From: Pseudarthrobacter sp. fls2-241-R2A-127
GTDB taxonomy: Bacteria; Actinomycetota; Actinomycetes; Actinomycetales; Micrococcaceae
Assembly (NCBI RefSeq): GCF_030209355.1
Contig: NZ_JARVSF010000008.1
Span: forward strand, 248,001 to 312,000
DNA length: 64,000 nucleotides
Direction: 5' to 3'
Below are positions 46,812 to 57,695 of this stretch, in pieces. Position 1 is the first letter of the stretch. The number at the start of each line of letters is the position of its first letter. Below the pieces are notes generated by a model. That model ran no database searches and was not told where the DNA came from. It worked only from the letters and a program-made list of their open reading frames with translations. The translations under genes and the position numbers were made by a program.

Positions 46812-48443
46812 ATGAGCACACTCAGCTTCGACGCTACCGGCGCTGCACAGCAGGCCCTGGAACAGCACCTTCCCGCCCTGGTCGAGGACAGGATCGCCAC
46901 CCGGATCTTCGCGAAAGACCACACCCTGTGGGGTCCTGACGCCGAGTCCGAGTCGGCAATCCGCCTCGGCTGGGTGGAGGCGGCCACCGTTTCACAGCCC
47001 TTGGTCAAGGACATCCTGGAACTCCGTGATGCCCTGCGCGCCGAGGGCGTCACAAGGATCGTGCTTTGCGGCATGGGCGGATCCTCGCTCGCTCCGGAGG
47101 TCATCGCAGGCACGGCGGGCGTCGAGCTGACGGTGCTGGACAGCACGGACCCCGACCAGGTCCGTACTGCCCTCGAGGACCGGCTGGCCGAGACCGCAAT
47201 CGTGGTCTCGTCCAAGTCCGGTTCCACCCTGGAGACCGACTCGCAACGCCGCATCTTCGAGCAGGCCTTCACCGAGGCCGGCCTGGACGCCAAGAGCCGC
47301 ATCATCATCGTGACCGATCCCGGTTCTCCGCTGGACAAGTCGTCCCGCGAAACCGGGTACCGGGCAGTGTTCAATGCCGATCCCAACGTCGGCGGCCGCT
47401 ATTCGGCGTTGACGGCATTTGGCCTGGTGCCTTCGGGCCTGGCCGGAGTCGACATCCAGGCCTTCCTGGACGAGGCAGAGGAAGCGGCTGAGGTCCTCAA
47501 TGACGACGCCCCTGACAACATCGGTCTTGCCCTGGGCGCGGCCCTGGGCGGAACCAGCCCGCTGCGCAACAAGGTCGTCATTGCGGAGGACGGCTCGGGC
47601 ATCGTTGGCTTCGCCGACTGGGCCGAGCAGCTCATCGCTGAATCGACAGGCAAGCTGGGCACGGGCATCCTGCCCGTCGTCGCGGGCCCCAACGCTCCGG
47701 AGGTGACCGCCGGCGCTCCCGACGTCCTGGTGGTCCGGCTGGTGGCCGCGGATGCCGACGTCGAACCCGGAGAGAACCAGGTGGCCATTGCCGGCGGCCT
47801 GGCCACCCAAATGATGGTCTGGGAATTTGCCACCGCCGTTGCGGGCCGCCTGCTGGGCATCAACCCGTTCGACCAGCCCGATGTGGAAGCCGCCAAAGTG
47901 GCTGCCCGGGGACTGCTGGACGCCCAGCCGGAGCCGACGCCTGCCGCTTTCGTGGACGGTGCAATCGAAGTCCGCGGGGGCGACTGGCTCGGTGGCGCCA
48001 CCACGGCCGCTGACGCCGTCAAGGCACTCCTTGGCACGCTGGCTGCCGACAGCTACCTGAGCGTCCAGGCCTACTTCGACCGACTGGCGTTTGCCGGACT
48101 AGAGGGAATCCGCGATGAACTCGCGGCAGCCTCCGGCCGTCCGGTGACGTTCGGCTGGGGCCCGCGCTTCCTGCACTCCACCGGGCAGTTCCACAAGGGC
48201 GGACCGGCAATCGGAGTTTTCCTGCAGGTCACCGCTGCTGCGGCAGAGGACCTCGCGATTCCGGACCGGCCGTTCAGCTTCGGCGAGCTTATTGCCGCCC
48301 AGGCTGCAGGCGACGCCCAGGTCCTGGGCCAGCACGGCCGTCCCGTGCTCCGCCTCCACCTCACCGACCGTGCCGCCGGTGTGGCGCAGCTGCAGGACCT
48401 TGTCGCTGCCTTGTCCACCCGCGCATCCGCAACCGAGAGCTAA
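46812..48443 (+). CDS. pgi: Glucose-6-phosphate isomerase
   Basis: A 543-residue isomerase with SIS-type halves: LCGMGGSSLAPEVIAG, then VSSKSGSTLETDS for phosphate binding, then FHKGGPAIGVFLQV near the C-terminus. It lies directly behind tal (6 bp), as in several Micrococcales, so glycolytic and pentose-phosphate flux are set together. The sequence belongs to the divergent type seen with transaldolase fusions rather than the E. coli type. Confidence 0.92.
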   Translation: MSTLSFDATGAAQQALEQHLPALVEDRIATRIFAKDHTLWGPDAESESAIRLGWVEAATVSQPLVKDILELRDALRAEGVTRIVLCGMGGSSLAPEVIAGTAGVELTVLDSTDPDQVRTALEDRLAETAIVVSSKSGSTLETDSQRRIFEQAFTEAGLDAKSRIIIVTDPGSPLDKSSRETGYRAVFNADPNVGGRYSALTAFGLVPSGLAGVDIQAFLDEAEEAAEVLNDDAPDNIGLALGAALGGTSPLRNKVVIAEDGSGIVGFADWAEQLIAESTGKLGTGILPVVAGPNAPEVTAGAPDVLVVRLVAADADVEPGENQVAIAGGLATQMMVWEFATAVAGRLLGINPFDQPDVEAAKVAARGLLDAQPEPTPAAFVDGAIEVRGGDWLGGATTAADAVKALLGTLAADSYLSVQAYFDRLAFAGLEGIRDELAAASGRPVTFGWGPRFLHSTGQFHKGGPAIGVFLQVTAAAAEDLAIPDRPFSFGELIAAQAAGDAQVLGQHGRPVLRLHLTDRAAGVAQLQDLVAALSTRASATES

Positions 48444-48458
48444 GGCGCAGAAGCAACC

Positions 48459-50018
48459 ATGCCAGAAACTGAATACGGCAGGAAAGGCGCGGGCCGCGGG
48501 CGTAATCCGCTGCGCGACCCGCGTGACCGCCGTCTGAACCGGATTGCCGGTCCGTCCTCGCTTGTCCTCTTCGGGGTCACGGGTGACCTTGCCCGGAAGA
48601 AACTCATGCCGGCGGTGTACGACCTCGCAAACCGCGGGTTGTTGCCTCCCAGCTTCGCGCTGGTGGGATTCGCCCGGCGTGAGTGGGACAAGGAGGATTT
48701 CGCCGCCGAGGTGAAGGCCTCCGTACAGGAACACGCCCGCACCCCCTTTGATGAGGCGGTCTGGAACCAGCTGTCCGAGGGTATCCGGTTTGTGCAGGGA
48801 GAGTTCGACGACGACGCGGCGTTTGAGCGGCTAGGCGAGACGATCAAGGAGCTCGACGACGTCCGCGGCACCCGCGGGAACCACGCGTTCTACCTGTCGA
48901 TTCCGCCGAAGGCCTTCGAGCAGGTGTGCCGGCAGTTGTCCAAGCACGGCCTGGCGCAGGCTGATGGGGATAAGTGGCGGCGGGTGGTGATCGAGAAGCC
49001 GTTCGGCCATGACCTGGAATCGGCGCGGCAGCTCAATGACATCGTGGAGTCCGTCTTCCCGCCGGATGCTGTGTTCCGGATCGACCACTACCTGGGCAAG
49101 GAAACGGTGCAGAACATCCTGGCGCTTCGTTTCGCCAACCAGTTGTTCGAGCCGTTGTGGAACGCCAACTACGTGGACCATGTCCAGATCACCATGGCCG
49201 AGGACATCGGCACCGGTGGGCGGGCCGGGTATTACGACGGCGTGGGCGCGGCCCGCGACGTGATCCAGAACCACCTGCTCCAGCTGCTGGCACTGACGGC
49301 GATGGAGGAACCGATCTCCTTCAACGCCGATGACCTGCGGGCGGAGAAGGAAAAGGTGTTGGCCGCGGTCAAGCTCCCGGAAGATCTCTCCACGCACTCT
49401 GCGCGCGGCCAGTTCAGCGGCGGCTGGCAGGGCGGCGAGCAGGTCCAGGGGTACCTGGAAGAGGAAGGCATCCCCGCGGACTCCACCACCGAGACGTACG
49501 CGGCGGTACGGGTGGACATCCACACCCGCCGCTGGTCCGGGGTGCCGTTCTACCTGCGTGCCGGCAAGCGCCTGGGACGTCGCGTGACCGAGATCGCTGT
49601 GGTCTTCAAACGCGCCCCCAACCTGCTCTTCCGTGACCATGGCGAGGACGATTTCGGCCAGAACGCCGTGGTGATCCGGGTCCAGCCTGACGAGGGCGTG
49701 ACCATCCGTTTCGGGTCCAAGGTTCCCGGTACCCAGATGGAAGTCCGGGATGTGACCATGGACTTCGGTTACGGGCACTCCTTCACCGAGTCCTCCCCCG
49801 AAGCCTACGAACGGCTGATCCTGGACGTGCTGCTCGGTGAGCCGCCGCTGTTCCCGCGGCACGAGGAAGTGGAACTGTCCTGGAAGATCCTTGACCCGTT
49901 CGAGGAATACTGGGCCACCCTGAACGAACAGCCCGAACCGTACGCCCCCGGCTCCTGGGGCCCGGCCAGCGCCGATGAGCTGCTGGCCCGCGACGGACGA
50001 ACCTGGAGAAGGCCATGA
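48459..50018 (+). CDS. zwf: Glucose-6-phosphate dehydrogenase
   Basis: A 519-residue NADP-dependent enzyme for the first oxidative step. The cofactor motif is VLFGVTGDLARKKL, the substrate motif FRIDHYLGKE, and EKPFGHDLESA lies between them. An Arg/Gly-rich N-terminal ~25 residues precede the core. The stop overlaps opcA by 4 bp (ATGA), coupling enzyme and assembly factor. Confidence 0.96.
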   Translation: MPETEYGRKGAGRGRNPLRDPRDRRLNRIAGPSSLVLFGVTGDLARKKLMPAVYDLANRGLLPPSFALVGFARREWDKEDFAAEVKASVQEHARTPFDEAVWNQLSEGIRFVQGEFDDDAAFERLGETIKELDDVRGTRGNHAFYLSIPPKAFEQVCRQLSKHGLAQADGDKWRRVVIEKPFGHDLESARQLNDIVESVFPPDAVFRIDHYLGKETVQNILALRFANQLFEPLWNANYVDHVQITMAEDIGTGGRAGYYDGVGAARDVIQNHLLQLLALTAMEEPISFNADDLRAEKEKVLAAVKLPEDLSTHSARGQFSGGWQGGEQVQGYLEEEGIPADSTTETYAAVRVDIHTRRWSGVPFYLRAGKRLGRRVTEIAVVFKRAPNLLFRDHGEDDFGQNAVVIRVQPDEGVTIRFGSKVPGTQMEVRDVTMDFGYGHSFTESSPEAYERLILDVLLGEPPLFPRHEEVELSWKILDPFEEYWATLNEQPEPYAPGSWGPASADELLARDGRTWRRP

Positions 50019-50956
50019 TCGTAAACCTCCCCGATACCACCACCTCGAAGGTATCCAAGAAGCTGATGTCCCTGCGAGAGCAGGGCGGTGTGATCGCCCT
50101 GGGCCGGGTCCTGACCCTGGTGGTCGTGACAAAGTCCGGTCTTGAGGAAGAAGCGATCGAGGCCGCGAACGACGCCAGCAGGGAACACCCCTGCCGTATC
50201 ATCGTCCTGGCCGACGCCGGGAAAGACCACGAAGACCGGCTCGACGCGCAGATCAGGGTTGGCGGCGACGCCGGCGCGTCCGAGGTCATCGTGCTGCGCG
50301 GCTACGGCCAGCTCGCGCACGAGTCCGAATCCCTCGTGGCTGCGCTGCTGCTCCCGGACGCCCCAATCGTGGCCTGGTGGCCGCACGGGGCGCCGGCGAA
50401 CGCCTGCGAAACCTCCATCGGCGCGATCGCGCACCGCCGGATCACCGATTCCGCCAACGAACCGGATCCGCAGGCCGCGCTGGAACGGATCCACCACACC
50501 TACAAAGCCGGTGACACCGACCTCGCCTGGACCCGCCTGACAAACTGGCGGATCCAGCTCGCGGCTGCCCTGGACGAAGTCGATTCCTCACCGGTCACCG
50601 CGGTCGCGGTCGAAGGCGCCTCGGATTCACCCTCCACCATCCTGCTCGCCGCCTGGCTCACCCTGACCCTGGACGCCCCCGTGACCATCGTCGCGGACCC
50701 GGCCGGGACAGGGATCCGCCGCGTCCGGCTCACCCGCCCCGGCGGCGACGTGCAGCTGTTCCGCCCCGGACTCTCCGTCGCCGAGCTCACCCAGCCCGGC
50801 CAGCCCGCCCAACGGATCACCCTCCCACGCCGCAGCCTCCGCGACTGCCTGGCCGAAGAACTACGCCGGCTCGACCCCGACGAAGTATTTGGCGAAGTGA
50901 TTACTATTGGACTGCCACGTACCAATCTAAGGAGCGTCCGACCCAGTGAGCGTTGA
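50015..50956 (+). CDS. opcA: Glucose-6-phosphate dehydrogenase assembly protein OpcA
   Basis: A 313-residue OpcA protein that activates or assembles Zwf. It has MIVNLPDTTTSKVSKKL, VRVGGDAGA-like segments (here RVGGDAGASEVIVLRGYG), LLLPDAPIVAWWPHGAP and the C-terminal GEVITIGLPRTN. It sits between zwf and pgl with overlaps on both sides, as in other actinobacteria. Confidence 0.95.
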   Translation: MIVNLPDTTTSKVSKKLMSLREQGGVIALGRVLTLVVVTKSGLEEEAIEAANDASREHPCRIIVLADAGKDHEDRLDAQIRVGGDAGASEVIVLRGYGQLAHESESLVAALLLPDAPIVAWWPHGAPANACETSIGAIAHRRITDSANEPDPQAALERIHHTYKAGDTDLAWTRLTNWRIQLAAALDEVDSSPVTAVAVEGASDSPSTILLAAWLTLTLDAPVTIVADPAGTGIRRVRLTRPGGDVQLFRPGLSVAELTQPGQPAQRITLPRRSLRDCLAEELRRLDPDEVFGEVITIGLPRTNLRSVRPSER

Positions 50957-51764
50957 CCCCAGAGTAAGCATCCATCCTGATTCGTCCGTCCTCATGGCCG
51001 CGATTGCGGCCCGCCTGATCACCAAGCTCGTTGATGTCCAGGACAAGTACGGCGAAGCCACCGTGGTGCTCACCGGGGGGACCGTGGGGATCGGCACGCT
51101 GAAGGCTGTTGCCGATTCCCCGGCGGCGCCCGCCGTCGACTGGTCCAAGGTCAACTTCTGGTGGGGTGACGAACGCTTTGTGGGTACGAACGATCCGGAC
51201 CGGAACACCAAGCAGGCGTTCGATGCCCTGCTCTCGCACATTCCGGTAGACCCCGAACGAGTCCACTCCCCCGGTTCCGCAGACCAGTTCGGTACTGCCG
51301 AAGAGGCTGCCGAAGACTATGCGCGGCAGCTCCGGGACGCGGCGGCGGCCGAACATGCGGCCGATATGTCCGATGACCGGCCGGACGAGCCGTCAACCCT
51401 GCCCCGCCTCGACGTGGTGCTCTTGGGTGTAGGGCCTGACGCCCACATCGCGTCCCTGTTTCCTGAGCAGGCGGGCATCCGGGAAAAGAACCTGACGGTG
51501 GTGGGTGTGCGCAACTCGCCCAAGCCCCCGCCGCTCCGGATTTCCCTCACGCTGCCGGCCATCAACACGGCGTCCGAGGTCTGGATGGTTGTGGCTGGAG
51601 AGGACAAGGCCGGGGCTGTTGGACTTGCCCTTGCCGGCGCCAATCCGGTCCAGGTACCCGCAGCCGGCCCGCGGGGCACCTCCCGCACCCTGTGGCTGAT
51701 TGACGAAAACGCGGCCTCACGTGTCCCGCAGCAACTCGTCCGGAAGGACGCCGCGGGCGCGTAG
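50946..51764 (+). CDS. pgl: 6-phosphogluconolactonase
   Basis: A 272-residue DevB-type lactonase that hydrolyses 6-phosphogluconolactone. It has VVLTGGTVGIGTLKAV, FWWGDERFVGTNDPDRN and VLLGVGPDAHIASLFP. The GTG start overlaps opcA by 11 bp. Its last 48 bp overlap the convergent rbpA gene tail to tail. Confidence 0.94.
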   Translation: MSVDPRVSIHPDSSVLMAAIAARLITKLVDVQDKYGEATVVLTGGTVGIGTLKAVADSPAAPAVDWSKVNFWWGDERFVGTNDPDRNTKQAFDALLSHIPVDPERVHSPGSADQFGTAEEAAEDYARQLRDAAAAEHAADMSDDRPDEPSTLPRLDVVLLGVGPDAHIASLFPEQAGIREKNLTVVGVRNSPKPPPLRISLTLPAINTASEVWMVVAGEDKAGAVGLALAGANPVQVPAAGPRGTSRTLWLIDENAASRVPQQLVRKDAAGA

Positions 51765-52112
51765 CTTTTCCAGCGCTCCGGCCAGGACGTCCTCGGCGTC
51801 CTGGCCGGAGCGTCGCTCTTTAACGTATTCCAGGTGGCTCTTGTACCCGTCGTCATAGGGATCGGCCAAGGCCGCTGCCTGCCCCTCACGGGAGGCGGGG
51901 GCACCGCAGCGCCGGCAATCCCAGGTCACGGGAATCTGGTCCTCAGGCAGCTTGAGGAAGACGGGCTGGGTTTCGTGCCCTTTCGCGCACCAGTAGGAGA
52001 CGCGGATGCGCGGGAGGGGCCGGGCTGAAGAATCGGTGGACTGCAGACTCGATCCGGACCCTGCCGTCACCCCGACGCGTGTCCCCCGAAAGCCTGATGC
52101 TGGATGGACCAT
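51717..52112 (-). CDS. rbpA: RNA polymerase-binding protein RbpA
   Basis: A 131-residue actinobacterial RNA polymerase activator that binds sigma and stabilises open complexes. The N-terminal tail is MVHPASGFRGTRVG, then the core with CAKGHETQPVF and WDCRRCGAPA (zinc-type Cys), and a C-terminal sigma-interaction helix (SHLEYVKERRS, LAGALEKLRARG). ATG 52112 is the conserved start; upstream frame to 52163 is not. The gene overlaps convergent pgl by 48 bp. Confidence 0.95.
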   Translation of the reverse strand: MVHPASGFRGTRVGVTAGSGSSLQSTDSSARPLPRIRVSYWCAKGHETQPVFLKLPEDQIPVTWDCRRCGAPASREGQAAALADPYDDGYKSHLEYVKERRSGQDAEDVLAGALEKLRARGVLPDELLRDT

Positions 52113-52161
52113 GACATCTCCTGCCTTGAAGCGGATGGCCGGGTCCGGGCAGCTTAAATGC

Positions 52162-52196
52162 AACTGTGGCTGCCGGATAAACCGACAGCCACAGTT
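52162..52196 (-). terminator. secG terminator hairpin
   Basis: 15-base arms (52162-52176 and 52182-52196) pair except for one wobble, loop ATAAA. On the minus strand the sequence after it is GCATTTAA. It separates secG from rbpA. Confidence 0.85.
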
Positions 52197-52249
52197 TAGA
52201 TGCCCGAGCAGGGCAACGGCAGGGCCTCAGGACCCTAGCCAGCGATGAT

Positions 52250-52507
52250 CTAGGAGTCGCCGACGCCGCTGAACCGCATGATCAGGCCGAGGGCAATGAT
52301 CACCACGCCCCAGGTGACGCCCAGGATGATGGTGAAGCGGTTGAGGTTCCGTTCGGCTACCCCGGAGGAACTGAGGCCCGAGCTCATGCCGCCGCCGAAC
52401 ATGTCGGAAAGTCCGCCGCCGCGCCCCTTGTGCAGGAGGATCAGCAGCGTCAGCAGGAGGCTGGTGATGCCCAGGAGGATCTGCAGGATGACATGAAGAA
52501 CGTCCAC
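52250..52507 (-). CDS. secG: Preprotein translocase subunit SecG
   Basis: An 85-residue protein with two helices (VLHVILQILLGITSLLLTLLILLH and FTIILGVTWGVVIIALGLIM, each seen in part) around KGRGGGLSDMFGGG, the SecG hallmark. It joins SecYE in the membrane. It follows tpiA by 48 bp, the usual actinobacterial order. Confidence 0.95.
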   Translation of the reverse strand: MDVLHVILQILLGITSLLLTLLILLHKGRGGGLSDMFGGGMSSGLSSSGVAERNLNRFTIILGVTWGVVIIALGLIMRFSGVGDS

Positions 52508-52555
52508 GACGGCCTTTCGGGAGTTGGGATTGCGGGAGCTTGTACTGGTTCCGGA

Positions 52556-53371
52556 CTAGTCCGTGACCAAGTGGCTCTCGAACCTGACAATATTAGCAAA
52601 CTCGGCAGGATCCAGGCTTGCACCGCCCACCAGGAGGCCGTCCACGTCGCGTTCCTGCATGATGGCGGCGGCGTTGTTGGCCTTGACCGAGCCGCCGTAC
52701 AGCAGTCGGGTCTTGGCGGCGACATCGGCACCGAAGAGGGTGTCCAGCTCCGCCCGGATCGCGGCGCACATTTCCTGCGCATCCTCCGGGCCTGCGACCT
52801 CGCCCGTGCCAATGGCCCAGACGGGCTCGTAGGCAACCACCAGTTCGGCAGCCTGGTCGTTGGAGAGTCCTGCCACTCCGGCCCGCAGCTGCTGGAGGGT
52901 GTGCTCAACGTGGGTTCCGGCCTGGCGGATTTCCAGGCCTTCCCCGACACACAGGACGGGGGTGACCCCGTGCTTGAAGGCTGCCTTGGCCTTGGCGTTC
53001 AGGACGTCGTCGGACTCGTTGTGGATGGTGCGGCGTTCGCTGTGGCCCACCAGTACGTAGGTGCAGCCGAGCTTGGCGAGGAACTGGCCGGAAATGTCGC
53101 CGGTGTAGGCTCCGGAGTCGAACTGGGAAAGGTCCTGGCCGCCGTAGGCGACCTGCAGGTCATCGCCCTGGACCAGTGTCTGGACGCCTCGGAGGTCCGT
53201 GAACGGCGGGAACACGGCAACCTCAACACGGTTGTAGTCGTGCTTGGCGTCGGAGAGGGTCCAGGCCAGCTTCTGCAGGAGGGTGATGCCCTGCACGTGG
53301 TCCATGTTCATTTTCCAGTTGCCCGCGATGAAGGGCTTGCGGTCGAAAGCGCCATTCGTTGACGTAGTCAC
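52556..53371 (-). CDS. tpiA: Triosephosphate isomerase
   Basis: A 271-residue TIM barrel. Catalytic residues: Lys in AGNWKMN, His in VLVGHSERR, Glu in [10 protein letters not shown]. The phosphate loop is [12 protein letters not shown]. It is the third gene in gap-pgk-tpiA order on the minus strand. A G/C hairpin separates it from pgk. Confidence 0.97.
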   Translation of the reverse strand: MTTSTNGAFDRKPFIAGNWKMNMDHVQGITLLQKLAWTLSDAKHDYNRVEVAVFPPFTDLRGVQTLVQGDDLQVAYGGQDLSQFDSGAYTGDISGQFLAKLGCTYVLVGHSERRTIHNESDDVLNAKAKAAFKHGVTPVLCVGEGLEIRQAGTHVEHTLQQLRAGVAGLSNDQAAELVVAYEPVWAIGTGEVAGPEDAQEMCAAIRAELDTLFGADVAAKTRLLYGGSVKANNAAAIMQERDVDGLLVGGASLDPAEFANIVRFESHLVTD

Positions 53372-53402
53372 GTGATCTCCATAAAAGTTCTTGGTATGTG
53401 TG

Positions 53403-53437
53403 CGGCCGGCAGGCTGCCGCGGGCAACCTGCCGGCCG
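53403..53437 (-). terminator. Hairpin between pgk and tpiA
   Basis: Perfect 11-bp stem CGGCCGGCAGG (53403-53413) with its complement at 53427-53437. There is no U-run, so it may attenuate or mark RNA processing rather than fully terminate. Confidence 0.6.
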
Positions 53438-53472
53438 AAGGACTGGTCAGTCCGGTGCTTTCCTGGCTGGTG

Positions 53473-54699
53473 CTACCGGTCCAGGACGCTGAGGCCGGGA
53501 AGTTCCTTGCCCTCGAGGTATTCCAGGCTTGCGCCGCCGCCGGTGGAAATGTGGCCGAATTGGTCGTCGCTGAATCCCAGCGTGCGCACTGCAGCTGCGG
53601 AGTCACCGCCACCTACGACGGTGAAACCGCCGGTTTCCGTCAGAGACTGCGCGATGGCGCGGGTACCGGCGGAGAAGGCCTCGAATTCGAAGACACCCAT
53701 GGGCCCGTTCCAGAAGACCGTGCGGGCTCCCTTGATGCGGTCTGCGAAAGCGGCCGCGGTGTCCGGGCCGATGTCCAGGCCGATGCCGGAGGCACCGAAG
53801 CTGCTGCTTTCGATGGCGTCCGCCGGCACGGTTGCGTGTGCGGCGTCCGCAGCGAACTTCTCCGCGACCACGACGTCCGTGGGGACGACGAATTCGGTGC
53901 CGGCGTCCGCGGCCCGCTTGAGGTAGTCCTGGACCACGGGGATCTGGTCCTCCTCAAGGAGGCTGGAGCCCACCTTGTGGCCGGCCGCTGCCAGGAAGGT
54001 GAACAGCATGCCACCGCCCACCAGGATGGTGTCGGCTTTGCCGAGCAGGTTGTCGATGACCGCAAGCTTGTCGGAGACCTTGGAGCCGCCGAGCACCACC
54101 ACGTAGGGACGCTGGGTGTCAGTGGTCAGTTTCCGCAGGACTTCCACTTCCGTGTGCACGAGGTCGCCCTGGTAGGACGGCAACCGGGTAGCGACGTCGT
54201 AGACGCTGGCGTGCTTGCGGTGGACGGCACCGAAGGCATCGTCCACGTAGGCGCCGTTGTCACCGGTCAGTGCCACGAGTTCGTCCGCGAAGGCGCCGCG
54301 CTCGGCGTCGTCCTTGCTGGTCTCGCGGGCGTCGAAGCGGACGTTCTCCAGGACCAGCGCTTCGCCGTCCTGCAGGGACGCCGCCGCGCCCTTGGCAGCG
54401 TCACCAACGGTGTCGGCTGCCAGGGTGACCTTGAAGTCCGCCAGTTCCGCGAGGCGATCCACGGCGGGGCGAAGGGAATACTTGTCCTCCGGGGCGCCCT
54501 TGGGGCGTCCGAGGTGGGCTGTTACCAGCACGCGGGCACCGGCGTCCGTGAGCTTTGACAGCACTGGCAGTGAGGCCTTGATGCGGCCGTCGTCAGTGAC
54601 TGTAGAGCCGTCGAGCGGCACATTCAGGTCACTTCGAACCAGAATGTACCGCCCGCGGACACCTTCAGCGATCAGTTCGTTGAGGGTGTGAGATGTCAT
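53473..54699 (-). CDS. pgk: Phosphoglycerate kinase
   Basis: A 408-residue two-domain kinase. It has [12 protein letters not shown] at the N-terminus, [20 protein letters not shown], and the C-terminal [16 protein letters not shown] 54699 starts the conserved [10 protein letters not shown]; an upstream open frame runs into gap and is rejected. It lies only 10 bp from gap. Confidence 0.97.
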   Translation of the reverse strand: MTSHTLNELIAEGVRGRYILVRSDLNVPLDGSTVTDDGRIKASLPVLSKLTDAGARVLVTAHLGRPKGAPEDKYSLRPAVDRLAELADFKVTLAADTVGDAAKGAAASLQDGEALVLENVRFDARETSKDDAERGAFADELVALTGDNGAYVDDAFGAVHRKHASVYDVATRLPSYQGDLVHTEVEVLRKLTTDTQRPYVVVLGGSKVSDKLAVIDNLLGKADTILVGGGMLFTFLAAAGHKVGSSLLEEDQIPVVQDYLKRAADAGTEFVVPTDVVVAEKFAADAAHATVPADAIESSSFGASGIGLDIGPDTAAAFADRIKGARTVFWNGPMGVFEFEAFSAGTRAIAQSLTETGGFTVVGGGDSAAAVRTLGFSDDQFGHISTGGGASLEYLEGKELPGLSVLDR

Positions 54700-54709
54700 G
54701 TGTCTAACC

Positions 54710-55954
<1,245 letters not shown>

Positions 55955-55979
55955 TTACATCGATGTATAACGCAGATCA

Positions 55980-56606
55980 CTACGGAAGGGTGATGAGTCC
56001 CGTGGCGTTGGTGCGTGCAGCCTCGAAGCGCTGGGCGACATCGGCCCAGTTGACGATGTTCCAGAAAGCCTTGACGTAGTCGGCCTTGACGTTGACGTAG
56101 TCCAGGTAGAAGGCGTGCTCCCACATGTCCAGCATCAGCAGCGGGGTGGTGCCCAGGGCAACATTTCCCTGCTGGTCGTACAGCTGTTCAATGACGAGGT
56201 TTCCACCGATGGGTTCGTAGGCCAGGAAGCCCCAGCCCGAACCCTGCAGGCCCAGCGCCGCGGCGCTGAACTGGGCGCGGAACGCATCGAAGGAACCGAA
56301 CGCGTCGTCGATGGCAGCTGCCAGTTCGCCTTCGGGCTTGTCACCGCCGTCCGGGGACAGGTTGTTCCAGAAGACCGAGTGGTTGACGTGGCCGCCGGTG
56401 TGGAACGCGAGGTCCTTGGAGAGCCGGTTGATGTTGGCGAAATCGCCCTTTTCCCGTGCTTCGGCAAGCTGGGCCAGCGCGTTGTTGGCGCCGGTGACGT
56501 AGGCCGCGTGGTGCTTGCTGTGGTGCAGCTCCATGATCCGCGCAGAGATGTGCGGCTCCAGGGCGGCGTAGTCGTACTTGAGTTCGGGCAATACGTACTC
56601 AGTCAC
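55980..56606 (-). CDS. Superoxide dismutase (Mn/Fe family)
   Basis: A 208-residue SOD. Metal ligands fit His in [10 protein letters not shown], His in [13 protein letters not shown], and Asp and His in [18 protein letters not shown] positions near [13 protein letters not shown] suggest a Mn- or cambialistic type. GTG 56606 follows GGAGG by about six bases, so the longer frame to 56630 is rejected. It is separately transcribed. Confidence 0.96.
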   Translation of the reverse strand: MTEYVLPELKYDYAALEPHISARIMELHHSKHHAAYVTGANNALAQLAEAREKGDFANINRLSKDLAFHTGGHVNHSVFWNNLSPDGGDKPEGELAAAIDDAFGSFDAFRAQFSAAALGLQGSGWGFLAYEPIGGNLVIEQLYDQQGNVALGTTPLLMLDMWEHAFYLDYVNVKADYVKAFWNIVNWADVAQRFEAARTNATGLITLP

Positions 56607-56662
56607 AAAATCCTCCAATATCGTGGACACTCGGTCCGGTTGGTGACTCTCGGATTGTGCAT

Positions 56663-56681
56663 CCGGGCGTCTGGCGCCCGG
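56663..56681. promoter_or_regulatory. Hairpin and short repeat between whiA and sod
   Basis: CCGGGCG-N5-CGCCCGG (56663-56681), then GAATC-TTTTT-GATTC (56681-56695). A minus-strand TAGAAT (56692-56697) could be the sod -10, leaving the hairpin in the sod leader. Alternatively the hairpin is the whiA terminator. I cannot decide between these. Confidence 0.4.
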
Positions 56682-56705
56682 AATCTTTTTGATTCTATGG
56701 GGCGC

Positions 56706-57686
56706 TTACTCGTCCAGCATTTCCGGCGTCACATTGGCGTCCGTTCCGGGAATGCCGAGGTCAAGGGCGCGTTTGTCCGCCATGGCCAGGAGCCGGCGGA
56801 TCCGGCCGGCAATCGCGTCCTTGGTCATCACGGGATCGGCGAGCCTGCCCAGTTCGTCCAGGCTGGCCTGCTTGTGCGCGACCCGCAGTTCCCCGGCGTA
56901 CTTCAGGTGGTCCGGCACGTCGTCGCCGAGGATCTCCAGGGCCCGGTCCACCCGCGCGCCGGCAGCTACCGCGGCCTGCGCGGAACGGCGCAGGTTGGCG
57001 TCGTCGAAGTTGGCGAGCCGGTTGGCCGTGGCGCGGACTTCCTTGCGCATGCGGCGTTCTTCCCAGACCATCAGGGCGTCATGGGCACCCATGCGGGTCA
57101 GCAGCGCCGCGATGGTGTCGCCGTCGCGGATGACCACGCGGTCCACTCCCCTGACCTCACGCGCCTTGGCCTGGATGTCCAGCCGCCGGGCTGCCCCCAC
57201 CAGGGCGAGGGCCGATTCGGGACCCGGACAGGTGACCTCCAGGGAGGAGGACCGTCCGGGTTCCGTCAGTGAGCCGTGTGCCAGGAACGCGCCGCGCCAT
57301 ACGGCTTCGGCGTCAGCCGCTGAGCCATTGACGACGGCGGATGGCAGGCCCCGCACGGGGCGGCCACGGCCGTCCAGGAGGCCGGTCTGCCTGGCCAGCG
57401 CTTCACCGTCGCGGACCACGCGGACCACGTAGCGGCTGGCGCGCCGCAGCCCGCCGGCGGAGACCACGATGATTTCGCTCTGGTGTCCGTAGACCTCGGC
57501 TATGGCGGCACGGAGCCGGCGGGCCGTGGACGCCAGGTCCACTTCCGCTTCGATGACGATCCGGCCGGAAATGATGTGCAGTCCCCCGGCGAACCGGAGC
57601 ATGGCGGAGACTTCCGCCTTGCGCACTGATGACTTCTTGATGTCCAGACGGGACAGTTCTTCCTTGACTGATGCTGTCAGTGCCAT
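56706..57686 (-). CDS. whiA: DNA-binding protein WhiA
   Basis: A 326-residue regulator of sporulation/cell division genes in actinobacteria. It has [15 protein letters not shown], the LAGLIDADG-derived domain with [13 protein letters not shown], and a C-terminal HTH around [26 protein letters not shown] in parts. It lies in the whiA-yvcK-rapZ-uvrC cluster, 9 bp after yvcK. Function in a non-sporulating Micrococcales is likely cell division. Confidence 0.95.
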   Translation of the reverse strand: MALTASVKEELSRLDIKKSSVRKAEVSAMLRFAGGLHIISGRIVIEAEVDLASTARRLRAAIAEVYGHQSEIIVVSAGGLRRASRYVVRVVRDGEALARQTGLLDGRGRPVRGLPSAVVNGSAADAEAVWRGAFLAHGSLTEPGRSSSLEVTCPGPESALALVGAARRLDIQAKAREVRGVDRVVIRDGDTIAALLTRMGAHDALMVWEERRMRKEVRATANRLANFDDANLRRSAQAAVAAGARVDRALEILGDDVPDHLKYAGELRVAHKQASLDELGRLADPVMTKDAIAGRIRRLLAMADKRALDLGIPGTDANVTPEMLDE

Positions 57687-57695
57687 GGCACCTTC

